Source: Methanothrix sp. | GTDB lineage: Archaea; Halobacteriota; Methanosarcinia; Methanotrichales; Methanotrichaceae | NCBI GenBank assembly: GCA_029907715.1 | Contig: JARYLI010000002.1 | Span: forward strand, 1 to 64,000 | Length of the DNA: 64,000 nt | Direction of reading: 5' to 3' | Shown: positions 20,406 to 29,514 of the stretch, one piece after another | How the letters are laid out: each line of letters opens with the position of its first letter | Position numbering within the stretch: position 1 is the first letter of the stretch | Translations under genes and position numbers: made by a program | The notes under the pieces: model-generated | The model's input: the letters and a program-made list of their open reading frames with translations, nothing else | What the model was told of the DNA's origin: nothing | Database searches by the model: none

Positions 20406-21308
20406 TTATATCTCCTCCTGCGCGCCAGGTGTTTCCAGGTAAACAAAGCCGTGGTTTGTGACCCTGGTCGTGAGCACTATATCAAGAGAGCCGCCCGGGC
20501 TGGATGTGTTTCTTGTGAAGCTCCTGGACTCGCCAGGGCAGAGCCGGAACATCTCGCCCATGTGCGTCATGTGCACACAGCCATCCTCAATGCCCAGAAT
20601 ACCGAACCGATCGGTCTCGTTCGTCTCCATCGTTGATACCTCTGCTGTGTACGGCAGCTTCACAGCATTGAGAATGCTGCTTGCACCTCCGCCGAGATCT
20701 CCGGAGAGCGATATGCCCGTCCCGACTATGATATCTGCATCCTCCACGCCATCGAGGGGCATCATCGATCTGAGCGTGCCATCATCCAGCGAGTATGTGG
20801 GGAAATCGATCATGATGCGCGGGCCTGGCCCTGTTCTGGCGATGCCGTGCTCAACTGTCCATATCTCGAGAAAGAGATGCCTCCCCGTGTTTACCGTCAA
20901 ATCCTCTCCATGCCTGCCTATTCCGAGCACCCCACCATCGACCGCGACAAAGATCTGATCCCCAATAGCTGCTATCGATCCCGGGTTGTTGAGACCTCCT
21001 GCAATATCACGGATGCTTTCGCCCCTGATCGAGGTTATCCTGTCCGAATGTGAGACCAGCAGCTCACCATTGTTGAAGGCAAGCCCTCTGACACGCCCGT
21101 CGACCTCAAATCGGCCCAGAAGCTCCCCATCAGGAGATATCCTCAGGATCTCCGTTGTATCATTGCCGGCTCTGTAGACCGCAGCATAGATCTCATCGCC
21201 GGAGCTTGTCAGCACATCCGGCCTCTCTCCGCTCCAGATCAGTGTGCCCGCGGCATATGAGATCTGTGGTATAAGGACAAAAAGAAGAGCCATGGCCAGC
21301 GCTCTCAT
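20406..21308 (-). CDS. Exported protein of unknown function, beta-propeller-like
   Basis: I do not recognise a family. The 300-residue protein has a signal peptide (MRALAMALLFVLIPQISYAAG). A beta-rich region with recurring I-S-P-D-G-E-L-L-G-R-type strands resembles a small propeller (about 25-150). The C-terminal part contains two cysteines (GCVHMTH, FRLCPGES) that could form a disulfide. It starts nine bases after the AdoMet synthetase stop and precedes DUF424-nmd3 in the same direction. An exported protein in a translation and cofactor operon is unexpected. Confidence 0.7.
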   Translation of the reverse strand: MRALAMALLFVLIPQISYAAGTLIWSGERPDVLTSSGDEIYAAVYRAGNDTTEILRISPDGELLGRFEVDGRVRGLAFNNGELLVSHSDRITSIRGESIRDIAGGLNNPGSIAAIGDQIFVAVDGGVLGIGRHGEDLTVNTGRHLFLEIWTVEHGIARTGPGPRIMIDFPTYSLDDGTLRSMMPLDGVEDADIIVGTGISLSGDLGGGASSILNAVKLPYTAEVSTMETNETDRFGILGIEDGCVHMTHMGEMFRLCPGESRSFTRNTSSPGGSLDIVLTTRVTNHGFVYLETPGAQEEI

Positions 21309-21317
21309 AACTCCACC

Positions 21318-22517
21318 TCAGTATGTCTGGAGCTCCCCGCGGAATATCATCTGCTGCACCCTGGGGATGTCCTCGAGCCACCTGTCGGTTATCTCCTGCG
21401 CCCTGGAATGTGCCGAATTCATACTCACCCCCTCCTTCAGGACGAGCTGCACAGATGCGATGTGCGGCTGGCTTATTGGCTTGCCGATCTGTGAGAGTAT
21501 CTTCACGTAAACCTCCTCCACACCCTCCACCTCCTCAGCGATCTCCTTTGCTATGAGGTTTGAGAGGAGGTTGTAGATCTTGCCGACGTGGTTGATCGGG
21601 TTCTTCCCTGACGTGGCTTCCAGGCTCATCGGTCTGTTCGGTGTTATCAGGCCATTTGCACGGTTGCCCCTGCCCACAGCGCCGTCATCCCCCATCTCTG
21701 CAGAGGTGCCTGTGACAGTGATGTACACAGAGCCGGTTGCTATGTTATCGCCCACGTTCATCTGCACGCTGACCCTGCGCCTTGTCATCGACTGCGCCTT
21801 GGCGGAGATCGCCTCCACGATCTCTTTCTTCGTCTCCACGTAGTGATCCAGATCATCTATGTACCTGTCGACCATCGCGCATGCGATCGTCAGATAGATC
21901 GTATCGTCATCCCTGAGACCCATGACCTTTATGTCCTCGCCTATCGCGGGTATTCTGCTCCTGAGCGAGAGAAGCTCCTGCTCTGTGCTGTACACTATCC
22001 TCTCGGTCTCAGATAACGGAGCATATCCCACACCGTATGATGTATCATTCGCGCTTGGCACAGTGGTAACATCTCTGTCGAATATATCACACAGATCTGC
22101 AGAGCCTGTGCCTATCTTGCAGTCTATGATGACATGTGTATCCAGATCGAGGTTTCTCAGAGCTCTCCTGAGGTGGTTTCGTGCTGTTCTCAGCGCTATT
22201 GCGTCCACAGGCACCTCAACATCTCCGCATGTCCGCGTCGCTCTGCCTGTGAGCAGTATGTACTGGGGCTGGATGACCTCCCCACCGCCGAACGCCGGCC
22301 TGGAGCGTCCCGCCACTATCTGTATCTTGTCGGTGTTGTGGTGAAGCACCCTGCCGAACCTCTCGATGTACTCTCTGCAGAGGGCCCGGCTGATCTCCTC
22401 CGCGATGCCATCTGCAACGCTGTCCGGATGCCCCAGTCCCTTGCGCTCCACAACCTCTATCTTCTGCTTCTCAACAGGCCTCTGGGTTAGCTCCTCGACC
22501 CTGATATTTCTGGTCAT
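21318..22517 (-). CDS. mat: S-adenosylmethionine synthetase, archaeal type
   Basis: It makes S-adenosylmethionine from methionine and ATP. The 399-residue protein is the archaeal form, distinct in sequence from bacterial MetK. It begins [16 protein letters not shown] and has [18 protein letters not shown] (about 25-42), GGGEVIQP, and the terminal segments [15 protein letters not shown] and [16 protein letters not shown]. Length is normal. It is the first gene of the leftward run with an exported protein, DUF424 and nmd3. Confidence 0.95.
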   Translation of the reverse strand: MTRNIRVEELTQRPVEKQKIEVVERKGLGHPDSVADGIAEEISRALCREYIERFGRVLHHNTDKIQIVAGRSRPAFGGGEVIQPQYILLTGRATRTCGDVEVPVDAIALRTARNHLRRALRNLDLDTHVIIDCKIGTGSADLCDIFDRDVTTVPSANDTSYGVGYAPLSETERIVYSTEQELLSLRSRIPAIGEDIKVMGLRDDDTIYLTIACAMVDRYIDDLDHYVETKKEIVEAISAKAQSMTRRRVSVQMNVGDNIATGSVYITVTGTSAEMGDDGAVGRGNRANGLITPNRPMSLEATSGKNPINHVGKIYNLLSNLIAKEIAEEVEGVEEVYVKILSQIGKPISQPHIASVQLVLKEGVSMNSAHSRAQEITDRWLEDIPRVQQMIFRGELQTY

Positions 22518-22672
22518 GACCCCATCCTCGGTTCAGATCTTCGAGCTCAGATCCACCAGCTCCCTATTAATACTTTGGTCGGTGGAATGGAACTCCGGTT
22601 GGCTCATTCATTGATGAAGATGCCAGCTGGTTTTAATCATGCCTGAAGAGCAGCTCGCTCGATCCAGATTGG

Positions 22673-22680
22673 TATATATA
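22673..22680 (+). promoter_or_regulatory. TATA box of nadE
   Basis: TATATATA lies 25-32 bases before the ATG at 22705. It argues that the gene starts there rather than at the upstream in-frame ATG at 22639, which would place the promoter inside the coding region. Confidence 0.6.
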
Positions 22681-22704
22681 AGAGATGTGCCATACGCTGA
22701 TCCG

Positions 22705-24324
22705 ATGAGAGCAGCTCTTCTACAGATCAACACAACCGTCGGGGATCTCGAGGGCAATGCGTCTCTTATCAGAAAAGCTGTGGAGTCGCTTGATGCAGAC
22801 CTGGCGATAACCCACGAGATGTCCCTGCTGGGATATCCTCCGCGCGATCTTCTTCTCATGCCCGGCTTTGTGAGCAAAGCCTGGGATGTTCTCAGGAGGC
22901 TCGCGCTCGATCTCAAAGATTCTCCGCCCGTGCTCGTCGGGATACCGGAGCCGAATATATCCGATACCGGGAGAACACTCTTCAACTCTGCTGCCCTTTT
23001 AGCAGATGGATCTGTGAAGCAGATCTTCCGCAAGACTCTGCTCCCAGCATGGGATCTCTTTGATGAGGAGAGATACTTTGAGCCTGCATCAGGACCTCAG
23101 ATGCTGAACATAAAGGGGAGAACGTTTGGGATCTCGATATGCGAGGACATCTGGAACGACAGATCTCCCTTCGGGCGCAGAAGGTACCAGAGGGACCCGC
23201 TGGAGGACCTGCGCGGAGCTGACTGTTTTATAAACATGTCCGCATCGCCTTTCACTGCGGGAAAGCACCTCAGAAGAGAGATGATGCTCAGCACCATCGC
23301 CCGCAAGTACGGAGTACCTCTCATCTATGTGAACCAGGTCGGCGGCAATGACGATCTGGTCTTCGACGGCAGAAGCTGTGCTTTCACACCTTCAGGAGAG
23401 CTGATGGCGAGAGCTGCGGCGTTTGAGGAGGATGTGCTGGTAGTGGATATGGATTCCCACAGCGGACATGTCTCCAGAGACGACTTCTCTCCGGAGTCTG
23501 AGATATGGAGGGCGCTTGTGCTAGGCACCAGGGATTACGTTCGCAAATGCGGGTTCACATCGGCTGTGATCGGGCTATCCGGCGGCATTGACTCGTCCCT
23601 CACAGCTGCGGTTGCCGCTGAGGCGCTCGGCCCCGAGAATGTGACTGGCGTTCTCATGCCATCTCCATACACCAGCAGGGAGAGCATGGAGAATGCCCTG
23701 GAGCTTGCAAGGAACCTCCGTATAAAAACCATCACCATACCGATAACTGAGATAATGATGGCATTCGAGCGCACCCTGGAGCCGGTTTTCAGGGATGTGA
23801 AGAGAGATGTGACAGAGGAGAACATCCAGGCGAGGATACGGGGGAATATACTCATGGCACTCTCGAACAAGTTCGGGCATATCGTTCTGTCGACGGGAAA
23901 CAAATCCGAGCTTGCAGTTGGATACTGCACGATCTACGGGGACATGTCAGGTGGTTTTTCCGTGCTATCAGACGTCCCCAAGACCATGGTCTACAGGATA
24001 GCGAGGTGGATCAACAGGAGAGGAGCTGTGATACCCCCGAGGGTTCTTGAGAGGGCGCCGTCTGCTGAGCTCAGGCCTGGGCAGAGAGACCAGGACGTCC
24101 TTCCCCCATACGAAATCCTGGATGAGATTCTGCACAGGCACATAGAGCAGCACCAGTCTGAGGAGGAGATCGCGAGCGCCGGTTTTGATCCTGAGCTTGT
24201 GAGATACGTCCTGAGGATGATCAAAACCGCGGAGTTCAAGCGGAAGCAGGCGCCACCAGGTATTAGGGTCACAGACCGCGCCTTCGGGAGCGGTTGGAGG
24301 ATGCCGATAGCCTGCAGGATGTAA
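22705..24324 (+). CDS. nadE: Glutamine-dependent NAD+ synthase
   Basis: It makes NAD+ from nicotinate adenine dinucleotide, ATP and glutamine-derived ammonia. The 539-residue protein fuses an N-terminal nitrilase-type glutaminase with a C-terminal NAD synthetase. The glutaminase triad is visible: E38 (ITHEMSLLGYPPRD), K110 (FRKTLLPAWD) and C146 (GISICEDIWND). The synthetase has the P-loop GLSGGIDSS near 290 and ends in FGSGWRMPIACRM. Many archaea have only the ammonia-dependent enzyme, so this fused form may have been acquired or retained. The start is set by the TATA box. Confidence 0.93.
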   Translation: MRAALLQINTTVGDLEGNASLIRKAVESLDADLAITHEMSLLGYPPRDLLLMPGFVSKAWDVLRRLALDLKDSPPVLVGIPEPNISDTGRTLFNSAALLADGSVKQIFRKTLLPAWDLFDEERYFEPASGPQMLNIKGRTFGISICEDIWNDRSPFGRRRYQRDPLEDLRGADCFINMSASPFTAGKHLRREMMLSTIARKYGVPLIYVNQVGGNDDLVFDGRSCAFTPSGELMARAAAFEEDVLVVDMDSHSGHVSRDDFSPESEIWRALVLGTRDYVRKCGFTSAVIGLSGGIDSSLTAAVAAEALGPENVTGVLMPSPYTSRESMENALELARNLRIKTITIPITEIMMAFERTLEPVFRDVKRDVTEENIQARIRGNILMALSNKFGHIVLSTGNKSELAVGYCTIYGDMSGGFSVLSDVPKTMVYRIARWINRRGAVIPPRVLERAPSAELRPGQRDQDVLPPYEILDEILHRHIEQHQSEEEIASAGFDPELVRYVLRMIKTAEFKRKQAPPGIRVTDRAFGSGWRMPIACRM

Positions 24325-24537
24325 GCCAGATTTCTGCCGCAGTAAACCTCCGGGCACAAACGGCCGGGTATTCATGCCAGCCTGCCCCATGAATTGTGCA
24401 GGTGTAACACTCGTGCTTACCTGCTGGAGGATTGAAACATATGAGGGGATCTCCTTCACGGCTTGACCAAAAGCCCATCACACATGGAGAATCACAGGCT
24501 CTCTGGCGCCAAGTACTTGATTGCAAAGGCCACAACC

Positions 24538-24847
24538 TATAGTATTCCGTATAAGTTGATATAATATTGCACGTCACATAAAATCATCTGTGAAGTATGA
24601 CACATCCAGTAAATTTTAAATGGATTTACATGAAGTGACGCAAAAGGCTATAATTGGTTGCTCTCCGGCATGATCGCTCTTATGTGCTTAGCAACTTTGA
24701 TGCCCGCAAGCCCATTGCTACCAGTCCTCATTTATAGTCCTTTGCGTCACTCCATGTAAACTCATTTAAAAGCTACTGGATATGTCATACTTCATAGACG
24801 ATTTTATGTGATATTCTATATTATAGCAACTTATGCGGAATATTATA
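24538..24847. repeat. 310-bp foldback element with 116-bp arms
   Basis: The left arm (24538-24653) and right arm (24732-24847) are inverted copies with scattered differences, so a transcript or single strand could form one long hairpin. Matching landmarks are TATGACACATCCAGTAAA on the left against TACTGGATATGTCATACTTC on the right, and GTGACGCAAAAGG against CCTTTGCGTCAC. The 78-base centre contains a truncated family-2 element. There is no coding capacity and I see no flanking duplication. Confidence 0.85.
24675..24717 (+). repeat. Family-2 short element, copy F (truncated, inside the foldback loop)
   Basis: CGCTCTTATGTGCTTAGCAACTT matches the left end of the family over about 23 bases, and a paired CCCATTGCTAC follows. 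The right half is missing. It occupies the loop of the 310-bp foldback. Confidence 0.55.
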
Positions 24848-24883
24848 TTCGACAGGCGTTCCCGATGCCATCGTATCAAGGCG

Positions 24884-25402
24884 TCAAAGCGCCTGTTTGC
24901 AGCCCCTGCGAAAGGAGCACCTCAAGCATCTCGCCTTCTGGCTGTGATTCCTCTTAGCATGCCCCCTTATCAGCGCGCGCCTCATCTCATCCAAAGCGCT
25001 CAGGACCTCAGCCCTAAGATCGTCATTGAGCTCTATCCTGTAGCGCCTGTTCCTGTAGACGATATACCCGTACGGAACATATGTTCTGTAGATCTCTTCC
25101 ATGATCAGGCCGTAGGCTGCAAGCTGGAGCTGGTGGCTCCTGTACGGCTTTTCTGCCAGGCTGCTCTTGACCTCTACGGGTATCAGATTCCTGCCCTCTT
25201 TTATTATGTAATCTGGCTTTCCTGAGAGATGGTAGCGCTCGGAACGCAGGACCCTTCCAGATCCGGACAGATCTGAGTAGAGGGCATCTCCATCCAGCAA
25301 ACCGTATCTCACTTGTAGGGATCTCGCAGCCGAGGATATCTTGATGGACAGAAGCAGAGATGCAGTGCCCAGAACAAAGAGGAGCGGCGTGATCTCATTC
25401 AT
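24884..25402 (-). CDS. Cas4-like nuclease, C-terminal half (membrane-anchored)
   Basis: The 172-residue protein begins with a hydrophobic segment (ITPLLFVLGTASLLLSI). It then carries the catalytic part of the RecB/Cas4 PD-(D/E)xK fold: D in GKPDYII, E and K in PVEVKSS, and the QLQLAAYGLIMEE motif. The C-terminal CLRCSFRRGC cysteines would bind an iron-sulfur cluster with a cysteine from the upstream gene. The ATG 25402 overlaps the upstream stop by eight bases (ATGAATGA), so coupling is likely; TTG 25417 is an alternative start. Together the two genes make one complete domain. No CRISPR is nearby. Confidence 0.75.
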   Translation of the reverse strand: MNEITPLLFVLGTASLLLSIKISSAARSLQVRYGLLDGDALYSDLSGSGRVLRSERYHLSGKPDYIIKEGRNLIPVEVKSSLAEKPYRSHQLQLAAYGLIMEEIYRTYVPYGYIVYRNRRYRIELNDDLRAEVLSALDEMRRALIRGHAKRNHSQKARCLRCSFRRGCKQAL

Positions 25403-25658
25403 GAACAAACCATCCAATAACTGATAAAAGCATCATAAGCCCTCCTGCGATCCGCAGGATACCCGAGATCCTTTTCAGAAGATGCGATCTCGACAGGGAC
25501 GCGCCTGCTGCTCTGTGCATCTCCCTCCCCTCCATCATCTCCCTGCGCACGTGTCCGGAAGGTCGCATTCCCATCCTGCTCTGGTACCAGGCCACAGGAC
25601 AGTATGCGTACTCCGCAACCTCGGATGCCGATATCCACTCCCTCTTCCGGCGGAACAT
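25395..25658 (-). CDS. Cas4-like nuclease, N-terminal half (membrane-anchored)
   Basis: The 87-residue protein opens with ISASEVAEYAYCPVAWYQSR, the first-cysteine segment typical of Cas4/RecB-like nucleases, then GREMHRAA with the motif-I histidine. It ends in a transmembrane helix (ILRIAGGLMMLLSVIGWFV). It lacks the D-E-K catalytic residues, which lie in the next gene one frame over. The pair is either a true split protein with two membrane helices or a frameshifted single gene. A TATA box lies about 28 bases before the ATG. Confidence 0.72.
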   Translation of the reverse strand: MFRRKREWISASEVAEYAYCPVAWYQSRMGMRPSGHVRREMMEGREMHRAAGASLSRSHLLKRISGILRIAGGLMMLLSVIGWFVHE

Positions 25659-25681
25659 CGCTTACTGAGGTCAGACCGTTT

Positions 25682-25690
25682 ATTTATAAA
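25682..25690 (-). promoter_or_regulatory. TATA box of the split Cas4-like pair
   Basis: The minus strand reads TTTTATAAATAAAC, about 25-32 bases before the ATG at 25658. A perfect hairpin (CAACAGG/CCTGTTG, 25703-25719) lies just upstream of it. Confidence 0.5.
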
Positions 25691-25884
25691 ATTGACGGTA
25701 TGCTCAACAGGTGGCCTGTTGATCTGAGCCATCTGATACATACAGAGCTGCAGCGCGCCGGTTATCCCGGAGCGCTGGGCGCTGCTCTCTTCAAGGAAAC
25801 AACGACAACCACCGGATTTTTCCCGCAACGCCTGATTGATCAGGAACTGAAATGTCAGGCGCTTTGGATCTCCTGAATCAGATC

Positions 25885-27045
25885 CTACCGCACAGCGCCC
25901 TTTACCTCATCAACTATCTTCTCGAAAAAACCGGATTTCCCATGATGTCTTCTGCCCTCTGTCTCGCCGAACTCCCTTGCGAGCTCCTCGAGGAGCTGTC
26001 TCTGCCTGGGCGTCAGCGATGTGGGTATCCTCACGTTCGTTCGCACCAGAAGATCCCCTGTGCCCGTGCCATGGAGCCTTGGCATGCCCTTGCCCTTGAT
26101 CCTGAAAAGCGATCCGCTCTGCGTTCCTGGAGGTATCTTCAGGTGTGCTCTTCCATCCAGGGTTGGAACATCGAGCTCTGTGCCGAGGGCAGCCTGCGTC
26201 ATGCTGATGTTCATCTCGTGAATCAGGTTGTCGCCATCCCTGAAGAACAGCGGGTGCGGCCTGACGTTGATGAATATGTACAGGTCCCCAGGCTCAGCCT
26301 GTGCCCCAGGAGAGAACGGCGGAGCCTCACCCTGGCCTCTCAGCTTGAGGTGATGGCCTGTGTCCACGCCAGGCGGGATCCTGACGTTTATCTTTCTGTA
26401 CCTCCTCACCCTGCCGGTGCCATCGCAGTCGTCGCAGGGCGTCTGTATCACCTGCCCCTTCCCGCCACACCTGGAGCATGTGGTCGATGTCACTATCTGA
26501 CCGAACGGCGTCACCTGTGTCCTCGTTATCTGTCCTGTGCCATGACAGCTCTGGCACCTCACCGGCGATGTACCCGGCTTTGCTCCCGTACCCGAGCAGG
26601 TCCTGCAGACCTCTGTCCGGGGCACCTCGATTGTGGTCTCCAGACCTGAGGCAGCCTGCTCCAGCGTTATCTCCAGGTCGTATCTGAGATCCCTTCCCCT
26701 CACAGGCCCGCGGCGACCTCTGCCAAAGAACATGTCGAAGATGCTATCAGTGCCGAACCCGAACCCTCTGAGCAGATCCTCGAAGTCGACGGATCTGAAG
26801 AGATCCTCCTGGGAGTACTGGCCGATGCCGGCATGTCCGAACTGATCGTACTGCCTCCGCTTCTCAGGATCTGAAAGTACAGCGTACGCCTCCGAGATCT
26901 CCTTGAACCTCTCCTCTGCGTCTGGGGCGTCGGAGCGATCGGGATGGTACTTCATCGCCAGCTTACGATAAGCGCTCTTGATCTCCTTCTCTGTGGCGTT
27001 CCTGTCGACGCCGAGGATCTCGTAGTAATCCCTCTTCTCCGCCAC
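25885..27045 (-). CDS. dnaJ: Chaperone DnaJ (type I Hsp40)
   Basis: The co-chaperone stimulates DnaK ATPase activity and delivers substrates. The 386-residue protein has an N-terminal J domain with HPD (KYHPDRS), a G/F-rich linker, the zinc domain with four CxxCxGxG repeats ([32 protein letters not shown] at about 145-215) and the C-terminal substrate domains. It starts 14 bases after dnaK. The system is bacterial in type and was probably acquired by archaea through gene transfer. Confidence 0.96.
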   Translation of the reverse strand: MAEKRDYYEILGVDRNATEKEIKSAYRKLAMKYHPDRSDAPDAEERFKEISEAYAVLSDPEKRRQYDQFGHAGIGQYSQEDLFRSVDFEDLLRGFGFGTDSIFDMFFGRGRRGPVRGRDLRYDLEITLEQAASGLETTIEVPRTEVCRTCSGTGAKPGTSPVRCQSCHGTGQITRTQVTPFGQIVTSTTCSRCGGKGQVIQTPCDDCDGTGRVRRYRKINVRIPPGVDTGHHLKLRGQGEAPPFSPGAQAEPGDLYIFINVRPHPLFFRDGDNLIHEMNISMTQAALGTELDVPTLDGRAHLKIPPGTQSGSLFRIKGKGMPRLHGTGTGDLLVRTNVRIPTSLTPRQRQLLEELAREFGETEGRRHHGKSGFFEKIVDEVKGAVR

Positions 27046-27059
27046 CCCGACCGCCTCAC

Positions 27060-28904
27060 TCAGCGCTTATCGTCGTTCACGACCTCGTAGTCCGCTTCAA
27101 CTGTCTTGCCGCCAGATGTGGATCCAGATGAGCTAGAGGCAGATCCGCTCTGGCTCTGTGCAGCCCTCTGATACATCGCAGCCGAGAGCTCATAGACCGC
27201 ATTCTGAAGCTTCTCCATCCTGCTCTTGATCTCCTGGATGTCCTTACCTGAGAGCGCGTCTCTGAGCTCAGATATCGCCTTCTCGATCCTCTCCCTCTGC
27301 TCGGACGTTGCCACATCTCCGGCTTCCTTCAGCATCTTCTCAGTCGTGTATATCAGGTTGTCAGCCTGGTTCCTGGTTTCGATCTCCTCCCTGCGTCTAG
27401 CATCCTCCTGCGCGTACCTCTCCGCTTCCTTCACCTTCTGCTCGATCTCCTCCTTCGAAAGCCTGTGAGGCGCTGTGATGGTGATCCGCTGCTCCTTCTT
27501 CGTAGCAAGATCCTTCGCTGAGACGTGAAGTATGCCGTTCGCATCTATATCGAACGTGACCTCTATCTGCGGAATTCCGCGGGGCGCTGGGGGTATGCCC
27601 ACGAGTGTGAACCTGCCAAGGGAGATGTTGTCCTTAGCAAGCGGCCTCTCGCCCTGGAGCACATGTATCTCGACGCTCGTCTGATTGTCCGCTGCGGTTG
27701 TGAAAATCTGGCTCTTCCTGGTTGGGATCGTTGTGTTCCTCTCTATCAGCTTTGTCATGATCCCGCCGAGGGTTTCAACGCCCAGTGAGAGCGGCGTGAC
27801 GTCCAGGAGCAGGATATCCTTGACCTCGCCCGCGAGCACTCCTGCCTGTATGGCCGCGCCCATTGCGACGCACTCCATCGGATCAACGCCGCGCTCGACA
27901 TCCTTTCCCATGACGCGCTTAACGAACTCCTGTACCGCGGGCATTCTCGTCGGCCCACCAACCAGGATTATCTTATCGATATCACTCTTGCTGAGCTTCG
28001 CATCGCTGAGAGCCTGCTCCATCGGGCCGCGGCACCTCTCCAGCACATCCTGGATGAGTTCCTCCAGCTTCGCCCTCGTTATCGTCATGTTCAGATGCTT
28101 CGGACCGCCGGCATCCGCTGTTATGTATGGGAGGTTTATCGTTGTCTGGAGCATGGATGAGAGCTCGATCTTTGCGATCTCCACGGCCTCGCGGAGACGC
28201 TGCATTGCCATCGCGTCCTTCCGCAGGTCGATTCCCGTCTCCTGGCGGAACTTCTCAACGACGTAGTTGAGGAGCCGCTCGTCCATGTCCCTGCCGCCGA
28301 GCTGTGTATCGCCACTTGTCGACTTGACCTCGAAGACACCCTCGCCCATCTCCATTATCGTGACATCAAGCGTCCCGCCGCCGAGGTCGAAGACCATGAT
28401 CTTCTGCTCGCCCCCCTTGTCAAGACCATAGGCCAGCGCAGCAGCCGTCGGCTCGTTGATTATCCTAACAACATCAAGCCCTGCTATCGTACCTGCATCC
28501 TTCGTCGCCTGCCGCTGGTTGTCATTGAAGTACGCAGGCACCGTGATCACGGCTTTCTCGACCTTCTCACCCAGGAAGGCCTCTGCATCCTGCTTTATCT
28601 TCCTCAGAATATGGGCAGAGATCTCCTCGGGAGTATACTCCTTTCCGAAGACCTTTACCTTGTAGTCGGTTCCCATCTTTCTCTTAATACCAGTTATCGT
28701 GCCCTCAGGGTTTGTGATGGCCTGCCTCCTGGCCGGCTCCCCCACAAGGACCTGGCCATCCTTTGTGAATGCAACGTATGATGGGAACGCCTTTCCACCC
28801 AGGCTCGTGCCCTCAGCGCTGGGTATTATCGTCGGTCTTCCTCCAATAAGCACCGCAGCGGCGGAGTTGCTGGTTCCAAGATCTATGCCTATGATCTTCG
28901 ACAT
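27060..28904 (-). CDS. dnaK: Chaperone DnaK (Hsp70)
   Basis: This ATP-driven foldase holds and refolds client proteins. The 614-residue protein shows [13 protein letters not shown] at the start, the phosphate-2 motif [13 protein letters not shown] near 175, [15 protein letters not shown] and a substrate domain with [17 protein letters not shown]. The GGQ/G-S-rich tail ends in [10 protein letters not shown]. The gene lies between grpE and dnaJ. SD-like GGGGATGG precedes the ATG. Confidence 0.97.
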   Translation of the reverse strand: MSKIIGIDLGTSNSAAAVLIGGRPTIIPSAEGTSLGGKAFPSYVAFTKDGQVLVGEPARRQAITNPEGTITGIKRKMGTDYKVKVFGKEYTPEEISAHILRKIKQDAEAFLGEKVEKAVITVPAYFNDNQRQATKDAGTIAGLDVVRIINEPTAAALAYGLDKGGEQKIMVFDLGGGTLDVTIMEMGEGVFEVKSTSGDTQLGGRDMDERLLNYVVEKFRQETGIDLRKDAMAMQRLREAVEIAKIELSSMLQTTINLPYITADAGGPKHLNMTITRAKLEELIQDVLERCRGPMEQALSDAKLSKSDIDKIILVGGPTRMPAVQEFVKRVMGKDVERGVDPMECVAMGAAIQAGVLAGEVKDILLLDVTPLSLGVETLGGIMTKLIERNTTIPTRKSQIFTTAADNQTSVEIHVLQGERPLAKDNISLGRFTLVGIPPAPRGIPQIEVTFDIDANGILHVSAKDLATKKEQRITITAPHRLSKEEIEQKVKEAERYAQEDARRREEIETRNQADNLIYTTEKMLKEAGDVATSEQRERIEKAISELRDALSGKDIQEIKSRMEKLQNAVYELSAAMYQRAAQSQSGSASSSSGSTSGGKTVEADYEVVNDDKR

Positions 28905-28946
28905 GCTACCATCCCCTAAACATAATTATGCAATTAACATTTAACC

Positions 28947-29483
28947 TTATCCACGTTTTGCGACAGCGACCTTCGATGTTCTTATGACCTTTGAATGAAG
29001 TGTGTATCCCTTCTGAAACTCCTGAACGACAGTCCCGTCCTCAGCCTCCTGGGACTCGACCTGCATCATCGCCTCATGCACAAACGGATCGAACTTTTTC
29101 CCCAGAGCATCTATCGGCTCCAGCCCCTCAGATCTCATTATATCCAGGAGCTGCTCGTACAGCGCCTTGGATCCATCATCGTGCTTCGCTGCCTGCTCCA
29201 GGCTGTCCAGGAAGACCAGGAGTTTTTTTATGATCGTCTCAGATGCGAACCTTGCGAGCTCCTCCCTTTCACGGGAGTTTCTTTTTATGACGTTGTCCAG
29301 CTCTGCCCTGCATCTCAAAAGCTGCTCGAGCCGCTCATCTGCGAGCCTCCTGGCATCCTCTAGCTCCTGCCGGAGTCTCGCAATTTCATCCACAGAAATG
29401 TCTTCAGAGGAGCCCCCGATAGATACTGCCTCTATCTCCTCCTCAGAGCCCTCAATGATCTCCTCTGAAGGTTCATCTGCCAT
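28947..29483 (-). CDS. grpE: Nucleotide exchange factor GrpE
   Basis: It exchanges ADP for ATP on DnaK. The 178-residue protein has an acidic N-terminus, a long coiled coil (about 45-100) and the C-terminal beta segment with FDPFVHEAMMQVES and GTVVQEFQKGYTLHSKVIRTSKVAVAK. The ATG 29483 follows GGTGA; a TTG fifteen bases upstream is less likely. It follows the thermosome gene by 31 bases, so all four chaperone genes could be on one transcript. Confidence 0.94.
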   Translation of the reverse strand: MADEPSEEIIEGSEEEIEAVSIGGSSEDISVDEIARLRQELEDARRLADERLEQLLRCRAELDNVIKRNSREREELARFASETIIKKLLVFLDSLEQAAKHDDGSKALYEQLLDIMRSEGLEPIDALGKKFDPFVHEAMMQVESQEAEDGTVVQEFQKGYTLHSKVIRTSKVAVAKRG

Positions 29484-29514
29484 CGCGCTCACCTTCAAAA
29501 GAGGATGTGACTGC

